In this document: positions 1 through 9,591 of the stretch, in pieces
Numbering within the stretch: the stretch's first letter is position 1
How the letters are laid out: the number at the start of each line of letters is the position of its first letter
Assembly (NCBI RefSeq): GCF_017313225.1
Contig: NZ_JAFLNE010000011.1
Location: forward strand, 1-64,000
DNA from: Allomuricauda sp. CAU 1633
GTDB lineage: Bacteria; Bacteroidota; Bacteroidia; Flavobacteriales; Flavobacteriaceae
Direction: 5' to 3'
Length of the DNA: 64,000 nt
Position numbers and translations under genes: made by a program
The notes under the pieces: generated by a model
What the model saw: the letters and a program-made list of their open reading frames with translations, nothing else
The model's database searches: none
What the model was told of the DNA's origin: nothing

Positions 1-311
1 GCCACCAATACAAGTGATATTACCACCAACGCAACCAATATCGCCACAAATACAACTGATATAGCAACCAATGCAACAAACATCGCAACGAATGCTGCTG
101 ATATAGCTACAAACACAGCTGACATTGCAACGAATACTGCTGATATCGCAACCAATGCCACGGACATTGCGAACCACATCGCGGCCGATGGTGACACGGA
201 TGCGGGGAACGAGTTCAACACCTCTTTGGGCCTTAATGGTACGGTTCTGGAGCTTGTTGACGGCGGCGGACTTTTGAGCGACGACCTAGATGCGGTCTTC
301 GCCACGGATGC
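1..311 (+). repeat. Near-identical direct duplicate, copy A (copy B at 1708-2018)
   Basis: Bases 1-311 match 1708-2018 at a constant offset of 1707. I see only two mismatches by eye, at 147 and 293; the second changes Ala to Glu in the globular module. Similarity drops abruptly after about 311. Such nucleotide identity among otherwise diverged modules points to a recent duplication or gene conversion. Confidence 0.8.
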
Positions 312-3300
312 GGAGCTGGCCGCTGCCAGTGACGACGACATCACGGGTGCCACCCTTGATGCACCGAGCAACGTGTTGACTATAAGCGAGGGCACCACGG
401 ATGTCACAGTTGACCTCAGTGACCTTGACGACAGCGCCGGTGTGGCCGCCAACGCTGCCAACATCACAACGAACACAAGTGACATCGCAACAAATACAGC
501 AGATATCGCAACGAACGCGACCAATATCGCGACCAATACAGCTAATATTGCTACGAACACGTCAGATATTGCCACCAATGCTTCGGACATTGCAACAAAT
601 GCAACCGATATTGCAACGAATACTGCTGATATCGCCACCAATGCCACTGACATCGCGAACCACATCGCGGCCGATGGTGACACGGACGCTGGGAACGAGT
701 ACAATACGGGAAGTGGTATCACCGGGGGGAGTCTTGAGATCACTGATGGTGGCGGCACGGAGTCCGTCAACCTGATCAGTGGTGACGCCAACAACAACTT
801 AACCGCTGGTTCCGATGGGGCACTGTACCTCAACGTGGCATCGGTATCGATAGCCGAGACCAACACCTCTTTGTCTTTTAATGGAGCAACGAGTGAGCTG
901 ACCTATACCAATGAGTTGGGGAATAATCCCGTTGTTGACATATCCAGCCTTGACGACAGTTCGGGTGTGGCCGCCAACGCTGCCAACATCGCAACCAATA
1001 CAACTGATATAGCTACGAACACGTCAGATATTGCCACGAATGCAAGTGACATCGCAACAAATACAGCAGATATCGCAACGAACGCGACCAATATCGCGAC
1101 CAATACAGCTAATATTGCTACGAACACGTCAGATATTGCCACCAACACGTCTGACATCGCAACCAACACGACCAATATAGCGACAAATACATCAGATATT
1201 GCGACCAATGCAACAAACATCGCCACAAATACGAGCGACATTGCAACAAACGCTGCAAATATCACCACGAACGTGACCAATATTGCAACCAACACAGCTG
1301 ACATTGCCACAAATGCTTCGGACATTGCTACAAATAGCAGTAACATCGCAACAAACACAGCTGACATAGCCACCAATGCCACTGATATTGCAAACCACAT
1401 AGCTGCGGATGGTGACACGGATGCTGGGAACGAGTTCAATACCTCTTTGGGCCTCAACGGCACGGTACTGGAGCTTGTTGACGGTGGTGGGCTGTTGAGC
1501 GACGACCTTGACGCCGTCTTTGCCACGGATGCGGAGCTGGCCGCTGCCAGTGACGACGACATCACGGGAGCCTCCCTGGATGCACCGAGCAACGTATTGA
1601 CAATCAGCGAAGGCACCACGGATGTTACCGTTGACCTCAGCGATCTGGACGATAGCGCAGGTGTGACCGCCAACGCTGCCAATATCGCCACAAATACATC
1701 TGATATAGCCACCAATACAAGTGATATTACCACCAACGCAACCAATATCGCCACAAATACAACTGATATAGCAACCAATGCAACAAACATCGCAACGAAT
1801 GCTGCTGATATAGCTACAAACACAGCTGACATTGCAACGAATACTGCTGATATAGCAACCAATGCCACGGACATTGCGAACCACATCGCGGCCGATGGTG
1901 ACACGGATGCGGGGAACGAGTTCAACACCTCTTTGGGCCTTAATGGTACGGTTCTGGAGCTTGTTGACGGCGGCGGACTTTTGAGCGACGACCTAGATGA
2001 GGTCTTCGCCACGGATGCCGAGCTTGCCGCTGCAAGTGACGACGACATCACGGGGGCCTCTTTGGATGCGCCGAGCAACGTCTTGACGATAAGCGAGGGC
2101 ACCACTGATGTCACGGTTGACCTGAGCGACCTGGACGACAGTGCGGGCGTGGCGGCCAACGCTGCCAACATCGCAACGAACACATCCGACATCGCCACAA
2201 ATACTGCTGATATCGCTACCAATGCTACTGACATTGCAACGAATGCTTCGGATATTGCAACCAATACAGCTGACATCGCTACCAACACATCCGATATCGC
2301 AACAAACGCGACCAATATTGCCACCAATGCCACGGACATCGCGAACCACATAGCTGCGGATAGTGACACGGATGCCGGGAACGAGTTCAATACCTCTTTG
2401 GGCCTCAACGGTACGATACTGGAGCTTGTTGACGGTGGCGGACTTTTGAGCGATGACCTAGATGCGGTCTTTGCCACGGATGCAGAGCTGGCCGCTGCCA
2501 GTGACGACGACATCACGGGTGCCTCTCTGGATGCACCTAGCAACGTCTTGACGATAAGCGAGGGCACCACGGATGTGACCGTTGACCTTAGCGACCTGGA
2601 TGACAGCGCCGGTGTGGCCGCCAACGCTGCCAACATCGCTACAAATACGTCTGATATAGCGACAAATGCTTCGGACATTGCTACAAATAGCAGTAACATT
2701 GCAACCAACGCTACCAATATAGCCACCAATACAGCAGACATTGCCACCAATGCCACTGATATCGCAAACCACATAGCTGCCGATGGTGACACGGATGCTG
2801 GGAACGAGTTCAACACCTCTTTGGGCCTCAACGGCACGGTACTGGAGCTTGTTGACGGTGGTGGGCTGTTGAGCGACGACCTTGACGCCGTCTTTGCCAC
2901 GGATGCCGAGCTGGCCGCGGCCAGTGACGACGACATCACGGGAGCCTCTCTGGATGCACCGAGCAACGTTTTGACGATCAGCGAGGGCACCACCGATGTG
3001 ACGGTTGACCTGAGCGATCTGGACGACAGTGCGGGAGTTGCGGCCAACGCTGCCAATATTGCAACGAATACAAGTGACATTACTTCGAATACATCAGATA
3101 TTGCGACCAATGCAACAAACATCGCCACAAATACGAGCGACGTCGCAACAAATACAGCAGATATCGCCACAAATACTACTGATATCGCCACCAATGCCAC
3201 TGACATCGCGAACCACATCGCCGCGGATGGTGACACGGATGCTGGGAACGAGTTCAATACCTCTTTGGGCCTCAACGGTACGGTACTGGAGCTTGTTGAC

Positions 3301-6300
3301 GGTGGCGGACTCTTGAGCGACGACCTTGATGCGGTCTTCGCCACGGATGCGGAGCTGGCCGCTGCCAGTGACGACGATATCACGGGTGCCACCCTTGATG
3401 CACCGAGCAACGTGTTGACGATAAGCGAGGGGACCACGGATGTTACGGTTGACCTGAGCGATTTGGACGACAGTGCGGGTGTGGCCGCAAACGCTGCCAA
3501 CATCGCCACAAATACAAGTGACATTGCAACGAACACAGGTGACATCGCAACGAATGCTGCTGATATCGCCACCAACACGTCAGATATAGCCACGAACGCT
3601 ACAAATATTGCTACAAACACAAGTGACATTGCCACCAATGCCACGGACATTGCGAACCATATCGCGGCCGATGGCGACACGGACGCGGGGAACGAGTACA
3701 ACACTGGAAGTGGTATCACCGGGGGGAGTCTTGAGATCACTGATGGTGGCGGCACGGAGTCCGTCAACCTGATCAGTGGTGATGCCAACAACAACTTAAC
3801 CGCAGGTTCCGATGGGGCACTGTACCTGAACGTGGCATCGGTATCTATAGCCGAGACCAACACTTCTCTGTCCTTTAACGGTGCGACCAGCGAGCTGACC
3901 TACACCAATGAGTTGGGGAATAACCCGGTTGTGGATATTTCCAGCCTTGACGACAGTTCGGGTGTGGCCGCCAACGCTGCCAACATCGCCACAAATACGT
4001 CTGATATAGCGACAAATGCTTCGGACATTGCAACGAATGCTTCGGATATTGCAACCAATACAGCTGGCATTTCAACTAATGCAACGAACATCACCACCAA
4101 CACATCCGATATCGCAACTAACGCGACCAATATTGCGACCAATGCCACTGACATCGCCAACCACATAGCTGCGGATGGTGACACGGATGCCGGCAACGAG
4201 TTCAACACCTCTTTGGGCCTCAACGGTACGGTACTGGAGCTTGTTGACGGGGGCGGACTTTTGAGCGATGACCTAGATGCGGTCTTCGCCACGGATGCCG
4301 AGCTGGCCGCGGCCAGTGATGACGACATCACGGGAGCCTCTCTGGATGCACCGAGCAACGTGTTGACGATAAGTGAGGGCACCACGGATGTCACGGTTGA
4401 CCTTAGCGACCTTGACGACAGCGCAGGTGTGGCCGCCAACGCTGCCAATATTGCAACCAATGCTTCGGACATTGCCACGAACGCGACCAATATTGCAACA
4501 AACACAACCAATATTGCCACCAACACGTCTGACATCGCAACAAACACAAGCGATATCGCCACAAATGCAACAAACATCGCTACCAACGCTACCAATATTG
4601 CGACAAATACATCTGATATAGCCACCAATGCCACGGACATCGCCAACCACATAGCTGCGGATGGTGACACGGACGCTGGGAACGAGTTCAACACCTCTTT
4701 GGGCCTCAACGGTACGGTACTGGAGCTTGTTGACGGTGGCGGACTTTTGAGCGACGACCTTGATGCGGTCTTCGCCACGGATGCCGAGCTGGCCGCGGCC
4801 AGTGACGACGACATCACGGGAGCCTCTCTGGATGCACCGAGCAACGTTTTGACGATCAGCGAGGGCACCACCGATGTGACGGTTGACCTGAGCGACCTTG
4901 ACGACAGCGCGGGTGTGGCCGCCAATGCTGCCAACATCGCCACGAACACAACTGATATAGCGACCAACGCAACGAATATTGCTACAAATGCAAGTGATAT
5001 CGCCACAAACACAAGTGATATTGCAACTAATACAACAAACATTGCAACAAATACAGCAGATATCGCAACGAACGCGACCAATATTGCGACCAATGCCACT
5101 GATATCGCGAACCACATCGCAGCGGATGGTGACACGGATGCCGGCAACGAGTTCAACACCTCTTTGGGCCTCAATGGCACGGTACTGGAACTTGTCGACG
5201 GGGGCGGACTTTTGAGCGATGATCTTGACGCCGTCTTTGCCACGGATGCCGAGCTGGCCGCTGCGAGTGACGACGACATCACGGGCGCGACCCTCGATGC
5301 ACCGAGCAACGTCTTGACGATAAGCGAGGGCACCACGGATGTTACCGTTGACCTTAGCGACCTTGACGACAGCGCAGGTGTGGCCGCCAATGCTGCCAAC
5401 ATCGCCACGAACACATCCGACATCGCAACCAACGCGACCAATATCGCCACCAATGCCACTGATATCGCGAACCACATCGCAGCGGATGGTGACACGGATG
5501 CCGGCAACGAGTTCAACACCTCTTTGGGCCTCAACGGTACGGTACTGGAGCTTGTTGACGGTGGCGGACTCTTGAGCGACGACCTTGATGCGGTCTTCGC
5601 CACGGATGCGGAACTGGCCGCAGCCAGTGACGACGACATCACGGGGGCCTCTTTGGATGCACCGAGCAACGTGTTGACGATAAGCGAGGGCACCACGGAT
5701 GTCACCGTGGACCTGAGCGATCTTGACGACAGTGCGGGAGTGGCGGCCAACGCAGCCTACATCGCTACCAACGCTACCAATATTGCGACAAATACATCTG
5801 ATATAGCGACCAATGCTTCTGACATTGCAACGAACACAAGTGATATCGCCACAAATGCAACAAACATCGCTACCAATACATCTGATATAGCAACGAATGC
5901 TTCGAACATCGCCACAAATACGGCTGATATAGCTACAAACACATCCGACATTGCCACCAATGCCACAAGCATCGCGAACCATATCGCGGCCGATGGTGAC
6001 ACGGACGCCGGAAATGAGTACAACACTAACTTTACGGTTACCGGTGGTAATCTTAGGATAACTGATGGGGGAGGGAACCTTGATGTGCCCTTAACTTCAA
6101 TAGATACAGATGATCAAACTGCATCAGAAGTAAATTCAGACAGCCCTGTGGATGTTGACGGTGATGGAAATACAGAGTCAACGGTGGAAGATGTAATTCA
6201 AGATATTGCACCAATTACTTCCAAAGCGGCAAGAATATTTTATCCACCGTCCATAGCCATTGATGCTTCAACCAATGGTACGGGAAGAACTGTGGATTTG

Positions 6301-6528
6301 TATGCTCAATATGTTGCTCAATATGGAACCCCAACGGTTGCCAGTACAGGCGCGCCAGCAGCGATTCCAACCTACGCGGCCACTGACCTATATTACTATG
6401 TGACCTATGCAGACCCATCGGTTTTTGATAATATGAGTATTGATGCCAATGGTGAACTAACCTATGATATTGTTGGACAGCCTGCAGATTACAATGCTTT
6501 GATCAATGTGGTATTTGTCGTAAAATAG
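1..6528 (+). CDS. Giant repetitive surface protein with heptad-repeat stalks (5' end outside window)
   Basis: The frame is open from base 1, so the true start lies upstream; the Met at 226 is internal. The visible part (about 2175 codons) alternates two elements. One is a roughly 90-100-residue acidic globular module, anchored by DTDAGNE and ending in LDDSAGVAANAAN. The other is a stalk of exact heptads I-A-T-N-(T/A)-x-(D/N). Twelve complete stalks carry 9, 19, 9, 8, 6, 7, 7, 8, 9, 8, 3 and 10 heptads, with no broken heptad. Ile at a and Asn at d matches the N@d motif (IxxNTxx) of trimeric autotransporter stalks, so a long trimeric fibre is inferred. The last 170 residues are non-repetitive and end in aromatic, strand-rich sequence. 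No CHU_C sorting domain is visible. Neighbours (a CHU_C protein and PorP/SprF) suggest cell-surface display through type IX secretion. Confidence 0.85.
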   Translation, partial: ATNTSDITTNATNIATNTTDIATNATNIATNAADIATNTADIATNTADIATNATDIANHIAADGDTDAGNEFNTSLGLNGTVLELVDGGGLLSDDLDAVFATDAELAAASDDDITGATLDAPSNVLTISEGTTDVTVDLSDLDDSAGVAANAANITTNTSDIATNTADIATNATNIATNTANIATNTSDIATNASDIATNATDIATNTADIATNATDIANHIAADGDTDAGNEYNTGSGITGGSLEITDGGGTESVNLISGDANNNLTAGSDGALYLNVASVSIAETNTSLSFNGATSELTYTNELGNNPVVDISSLDDSSGVAANAANIATNTTDIATNTSDIATNASDIATNTADIATNATNIATNTANIATNTSDIATNTSDIATNTTNIATNTSDIATNATNIATNTSDIATNAANITTNVTNIATNTADIATNASDIATNSSNIATNTADIATNATDIANHIAADGDTDAGNEFNTSLGLNGTVLELVDGGGLLSDDLDAVFATDAELAAASDDDITGASLDAPSNVLTISEGTTDVTVDLSDLDDSAGVTANAANIATNTSDIATNTSDITTNATNIATNTTDIATNATNIATNAADIATNTADIATNTADIATNATDIANHIAADGDTDAGNEFNTSLGLNGTVLELVDGGGLLSDDLDEVFATDAELAAASDDDITGASLDAPSNVLTISEGTTDVTVDLSDLDDSAGVAANAANIATNTSDIATNTADIATNATDIATNASDIATNTADIATNTSDIATNATNIATNATDIANHIAADSDTDAGNEFNTSLGLNGTILELVDGGGLLSDDLDAVFATDAELAAASDDDITGASLDAPSNVLTISEGTTDVTVDLSDLDDSAGVAANAANIATNTSDIATNASDIATNSSNIATNATNIATNTADIATNATDIANHIAADGDTDAGNEFNTSLGLNGTVLELVDGGGLLSDDLDAVFATDAELAAASDDDITGASLDAPSNVLTISEGTTDVTVDLSDLDDSAGVAANAANIATNTSDITSNTSDIATNATNIATNTSDVATNTADIATNTTDIATNATDIANHIAADGDTDAGNEFNTSLGLNGTVLELVDGGGLLSDDLDAVFATDAELAAASDDDITGATLDAPSNVLTISEGTTDVTVDLSDLDDSAGVAANAANIATNTSDIATNTGDIATNAADIATNTSDIATNATNIATNTSDIATNATDIANHIAADGDTDAGNEYNTGSGITGGSLEITDGGGTESVNLISGDANNNLTAGSDGALYLNVASVSIAETNTSLSFNGATSELTYTNELGNNPVVDISSLDDSSGVAANAANIATNTSDIATNASDIATNASDIATNTAGISTNATNITTNTSDIATNATNIATNATDIANHIAADGDTDAGNEFNTSLGLNGTVLELVDGGGLLSDDLDAVFATDAELAAASDDDITGASLDAPSNVLTISEGTTDVTVDLSDLDDSAGVAANAANIATNASDIATNATNIATNTTNIATNTSDIATNTSDIATNATNIATNATNIATNTSDIATNATDIANHIAADGDTDAGNEFNTSLGLNGTVLELVDGGGLLSDDLDAVFATDAELAAASDDDITGASLDAPSNVLTISEGTTDVTVDLSDLDDSAGVAANAANIATNTTDIATNATNIATNASDIATNTSDIATNTTNIATNTADIATNATNIATNATDIANHIAADGDTDAGNEFNTSLGLNGTVLELVDGGGLLSDDLDAVFATDAELAAASDDDITGATLDAPSNVLTISEGTTDVTVDLSDLDDSAGVAANAANIATNTSDIATNATNIATNATDIANHIAADGDTDAGNEFNTSLGLNGTVLELVDGGGLLSDDLDAVFATDAELAAASDDDITGASLDAPSNVLTISEGTTDVTVDLSDLDDSAGVAANAAYIATNATNIATNTSDIATNASDIATNTSDIATNATNIATNTSDIATNASNIATNTADIATNTSDIATNATSIANHIAADGDTDAGNEYNTNFTVTGGNLRITDGGGNLDVPLTSIDTDDQTASEVNSDSPVDVDGDGNTESTVEDVIQDIAPITSKAARIFYPPSIAIDASTNGTGRTVDLYAQYVAQYGTPTVASTGAPAAIPTYAATDLYYYVTYADPSVFDNMSIDANGELTYDIVGQPADYNALINVVFVVK
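1708..2018 (+). repeat. Near-identical direct duplicate, copy B (copy A at 1-311)
   Basis: Second copy of the segment at 1-311, covering one stalk and the start of the next globular module. It carries Glu rather than Ala at the position encoded near 2000. Confidence 0.8.
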
Positions 6529-6551
6529 GAATGATATAAAGACTGAACGAT

Positions 6552-8573
6552 TTGAAATCAAAAAACCAACATAAGTCTTTATTCATTGGATTGTTCGTCC
6601 TGTTTTTGGGGATGAACTTTGCGAATGCCCAGTTTCTGCTTCAAGCACCAAATACAGGGGATGAAACCAACTATCAATGGTTTGAAGCTTCAGATGTAGG
6701 AACTGTTCTAGGAACAAACTCCTTTTATGAAGCCACTCAACCTGGGGCATACTTCGCCACCTATGACGGTACACTCTGCGGATCAAATGCTACGGGCTAT
6801 TTCATTTTAACCAACTGCAATGCTCCTGATAATGAAGTTATACTTGATATTTCGGCAAGTGTGCCATCTGGTACAACCGTGAGTTGGAATCCTGCATTAT
6901 CTGGAGACCAAACCCGACCAATGGTCACTAGTACTCAAACGGTAATGCGTTACACGGCCACGATCACCAAAGCCGGAAATGCCAAAGCACTTCCACGATT
7001 TACGGTGGTGTGCATGAGCCAAGCTGCTAATTTGGTAGATGATTTAATTGTGGTGAATGAAGACGAATCCGTTGGAGTTCCCATTTTTGACAATGATTCA
7101 GATTTGCCAACTACGGGAACACTTACCACAACGAATCCATCCAACGGTTCGGTTAACATCAATAACAATGGTACGGCCAATGACCCATCGGATGATATGG
7201 TTACCTATACACCGAATCCAGATTACAATGGAAGTGATTCTTTTGATTATACCATCTGTAATTCGTTAGGGGATTGTAGTACGGCTACGGTAACTGTGAA
7301 TGTGCTTCCCATTGTGGACACTAGTGATGATTCAGTTTCAACAGATGTTAACATGGATATTGTGGTTCTGTGGAGAGGTAATGATAATGATATCCCTACT
7401 TCAGGTTCCATTTCGGCTACAGATCCATCCAATGGAACCATCGTGCTAAATGATAATAGTACCCCAAATGATCCGTCTGATGATGATATCACCTATTTAC
7501 CCAATCCAGACTTTATCGGAACGGATACGTTTGAGTATACGGTTTGCGACACCAATGGAAATTGTGATACTGCTACGATAACAATACTTGTCAATTCGCT
7601 CGGCATTGATTTGGATAGTGATGGGGACGGTATTGTGGACAGCTTTGAAGACCTTAATGCCGATAATGATAATGATCCATCCACCAATCCAACAGATACG
7701 GACGGGGATGGTTTCCCAGACTATTTGGATATTGATAGTGATGATGATGGTATTCCGGACAATATTGAAGCACAACCTGCACTGGGTTATATAGCCCCAA
7801 GTCTGGTAGATGCCAACGGTAACGGTTTGGATGATGCCTATGAAATGGATGGTAATATTGGTTTGATTCCAATGGATTCTGACAATGATGGTATTCCAGA
7901 TTATGTTGATACTGATAGCGATGACGACAATGTGCCCGATGCCATTGAGGGTCATGATCTTGATCACGATGGAATTGCTGATGTAATCTTGATAGGTTCA
8001 GACAAGGACAATGACGGATTGGACGATGGCTACGAAGCGGATACTGTAATCGATATCGATGTCAATGATAAAATTGATAACCCAAGCTTAGACTTACCCG
8101 ATACAGATTCTGATGGTATTCCAGATTTTAGGGATTCTGATGATGACGATGACGGTATTGAAACCATTGATGAAGATCTGGACCAAGATGGAAATTATGC
8201 CAATGATGATTCCAACGAAAATGGAATCCCCAACTATCTAGACCCAGATCTTGGAGAAACTACAGCGGAGACAGTCGATGTGATTAACGTAATCACACCC
8301 AATGGAGATGGAATCCATGATGTATTGACTATCAACGGACTTGAAAATTATCCGAACAACACGGTCAAAATTTATAACCGATGGGGTGTTATGGTCTATC
8401 AGACCAGAGCCTATGATACTGTTGGGAATGTCTTCGATGGCACTTCCCAAGGAAGGGTCACCGTAGATCAGGACAATAAACTTCCTGTAGGCACCTATTT
8501 CTATATCATAGACTACCAAGATGATACTGGGAATATGAAACAACTTTCAGGGTATATATACATAAACCGATAA
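6552..8573 (+). CDS. Secreted cadherin-like / thrombospondin type 3 / CHU_C protein (type IX secretion cargo)
   Basis: 673 residues. A signal peptide (1-26, ending ANA before Gln) is kept only if translation starts at TTG 6552; the first downstream in-frame ATG (Met21) would remove most of it, and the ATG at 6531 meets a stop at once. After a first domain come two tandem cadherin-like Ig modules (about 160-345, NDNDIP and YTPNPDYNGSDSF-type motifs). An Asp-rich thrombospondin type 3 repeat tract follows (about 350-570, DSDGDGI-type calcium loops). The last ~95 residues are a CHU_C (gliding-motility-associated, type B) sorting domain: ITPNGDG, KIYNRWG, GTYFYIIDY. It lies 23 bp after the repeat protein and 4 bp before a PorP/SprF gene, the usual arrangement for type B cargo. 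Confidence 0.9.
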   Translation: MKSKNQHKSLFIGLFVLFLGMNFANAQFLLQAPNTGDETNYQWFEASDVGTVLGTNSFYEATQPGAYFATYDGTLCGSNATGYFILTNCNAPDNEVILDISASVPSGTTVSWNPALSGDQTRPMVTSTQTVMRYTATITKAGNAKALPRFTVVCMSQAANLVDDLIVVNEDESVGVPIFDNDSDLPTTGTLTTTNPSNGSVNINNNGTANDPSDDMVTYTPNPDYNGSDSFDYTICNSLGDCSTATVTVNVLPIVDTSDDSVSTDVNMDIVVLWRGNDNDIPTSGSISATDPSNGTIVLNDNSTPNDPSDDDITYLPNPDFIGTDTFEYTVCDTNGNCDTATITILVNSLGIDLDSDGDGIVDSFEDLNADNDNDPSTNPTDTDGDGFPDYLDIDSDDDGIPDNIEAQPALGYIAPSLVDANGNGLDDAYEMDGNIGLIPMDSDNDGIPDYVDTDSDDDNVPDAIEGHDLDHDGIADVILIGSDKDNDGLDDGYEADTVIDIDVNDKIDNPSLDLPDTDSDGIPDFRDSDDDDDGIETIDEDLDQDGNYANDDSNENGIPNYLDPDLGETTAETVDVINVITPNGDGIHDVLTINGLENYPNNTVKIYNRWGVMVYQTRAYDTVGNVFDGTSQGRVTVDQDNKLPVGTYFYIIDYQDDTGNMKQLSGYIYINR

Positions 8574-8577
8574 GAAA

Positions 8578-9534
8578 ATGGTCGCTTTGGAAAAAAAGGC
8601 TTTTAGAAATACAATTAAGGGGCTACTTACCGTGTTGCTGCTAGGGGTAATGGGAGCAGTTTATGCACAACAAGATGCACAGTACACGCAATACATGTAC
8701 AACACGGTAAGTGTAAACCCTGCCTATGCCGGTTCTAGGGGACATTTGAGCATAGCCGCCCTGTATCGTAACCAATGGTTGGGATTGGATGGCGCACCCG
8801 AGACGCAGACCCTTAATATTCACACCCCAATGGGATACCGAGGGGTTGGTTTGGGGCTTTCTGTAGTAAATGATAAAATAGGCCCAACTTCAGAGACGTA
8901 TTTTGATGTGGACTTTTCCTATACCATCTATACCTCTTTGGAGGGCAGGTTGAGTTTTGGTCTGAAGGCCAGTGCCCACATGCTCGATATTCGATATTCA
9001 GAACTGGATGAGTTTGAAATTGACCCGCAATTGCAATCACAGCAGGATATCCAAAATAAGTTTTCGCCCAACATAGGTGCCGGGGTGTATTATCATACCG
9101 ACAGATTTTATGCTGGACTTTCTGCACCAAGAATACTGGAAACCACCCATTTTGATGAGTCTTCCGTGTCTACGGCCAAAGAACAGATAAATTTATACGC
9201 CATTACAGGCTATGTTTGGGATTTGAATCCTTTCTTAAAATTCAAGCCCACCCTTTTGACCAAGGTAGTGCAAGGAGCTCCATTGCAGGTTGACCTTTCC
9301 GCCAACTTCATGCTGAATGAACGGTTTATCGGGGGAGTGGCCTACCGATGGGATGCTGCTTTCAGTGGCTTGTTCGGCTTTATGGTCTCCGACCAATTTA
9401 TGATCGGTCTCGCCTATGACCGTGAATTCACCGAATTGGGGGCCGCTACTTTCAATGATGGTTCTTTTGAGGTCATTCTTCGATATGATTTCATCAGAAA
9501 CGTGGGCAATCTTAAATCGCCACGGTTCTTTTAA
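8578..9534 (+). CDS. PorP/SprF family type IX secretion outer-membrane protein
   Basis: 318 residues, with a signal peptide to about Ala30 and then the family hallmark QYTQYMYN followed by VNPAYAGSRG. The rest is an alternating-strand outer-membrane beta-barrel ending in an aromatic C-terminus. PorP/SprF proteins pair with CHU_C cargo and help bring it through, or attach it to, the outer membrane; SprF does this for SprB in Flavobacterium. The 4-bp gap to the CHU_C gene makes co-expression and partnership likely. The specific cargo, CHU_C protein or giant repeat protein or both, is inference. Confidence 0.92.
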   Translation: MVALEKKAFRNTIKGLLTVLLLGVMGAVYAQQDAQYTQYMYNTVSVNPAYAGSRGHLSIAALYRNQWLGLDGAPETQTLNIHTPMGYRGVGLGLSVVNDKIGPTSETYFDVDFSYTIYTSLEGRLSFGLKASAHMLDIRYSELDEFEIDPQLQSQQDIQNKFSPNIGAGVYYHTDRFYAGLSAPRILETTHFDESSVSTAKEQINLYAITGYVWDLNPFLKFKPTLLTKVVQGAPLQVDLSANFMLNERFIGGVAYRWDAAFSGLFGFMVSDQFMIGLAYDREFTELGAATFNDGSFEVILRYDFIRNVGNLKSPRFF

Positions 9535-9591
9535 GGACAATTTAAAAGTCTTACTTCCGATAAATTCCGCCAAAGGTCATATTTTTACCGC

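Larger units (their letters stand above)
1..6000 (+). repeat. Intragenic tandem repeat array (globular module plus heptad stalk)
   Basis: Thirteen copies of the DTDAGNE anchor occur at about 190, 676, 1411, 1897, 2362, 2788, 3232, 3675, 4177, 4666, 5131, 5491 and 5992. Spacing runs from 360 to 735 bp and changes almost entirely through the number of 21-bp heptads. Two module types exist: a common EFN type and a rarer EYN type with a longer globular part (near 690 and 3690; a third EYN at 5992 leads into the C-terminal domain). The array keeps frame throughout. Confidence 0.9.

Noticed and set aside
226-228. ATG at 226 as the start of the repeat protein
   Set aside because: The same frame is open from base 1 and encodes another stalk and module of the same type; the start is outside the window.
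903-3863. A 986-codon open frame on the minus strand, and others at 3900-5750 and 4273-5982
   Set aside because: They are antisense to the fibre gene. The repeat units lack stop codons in those frames, so openness follows from repetition. Their products are low-complexity mirror images.
1-6000. CRISPR-like regular repeats
   Set aside because: The repeated units are in-frame 21-bp heptads and coding modules with synonymous variation, not identical repeats with unique spacers.
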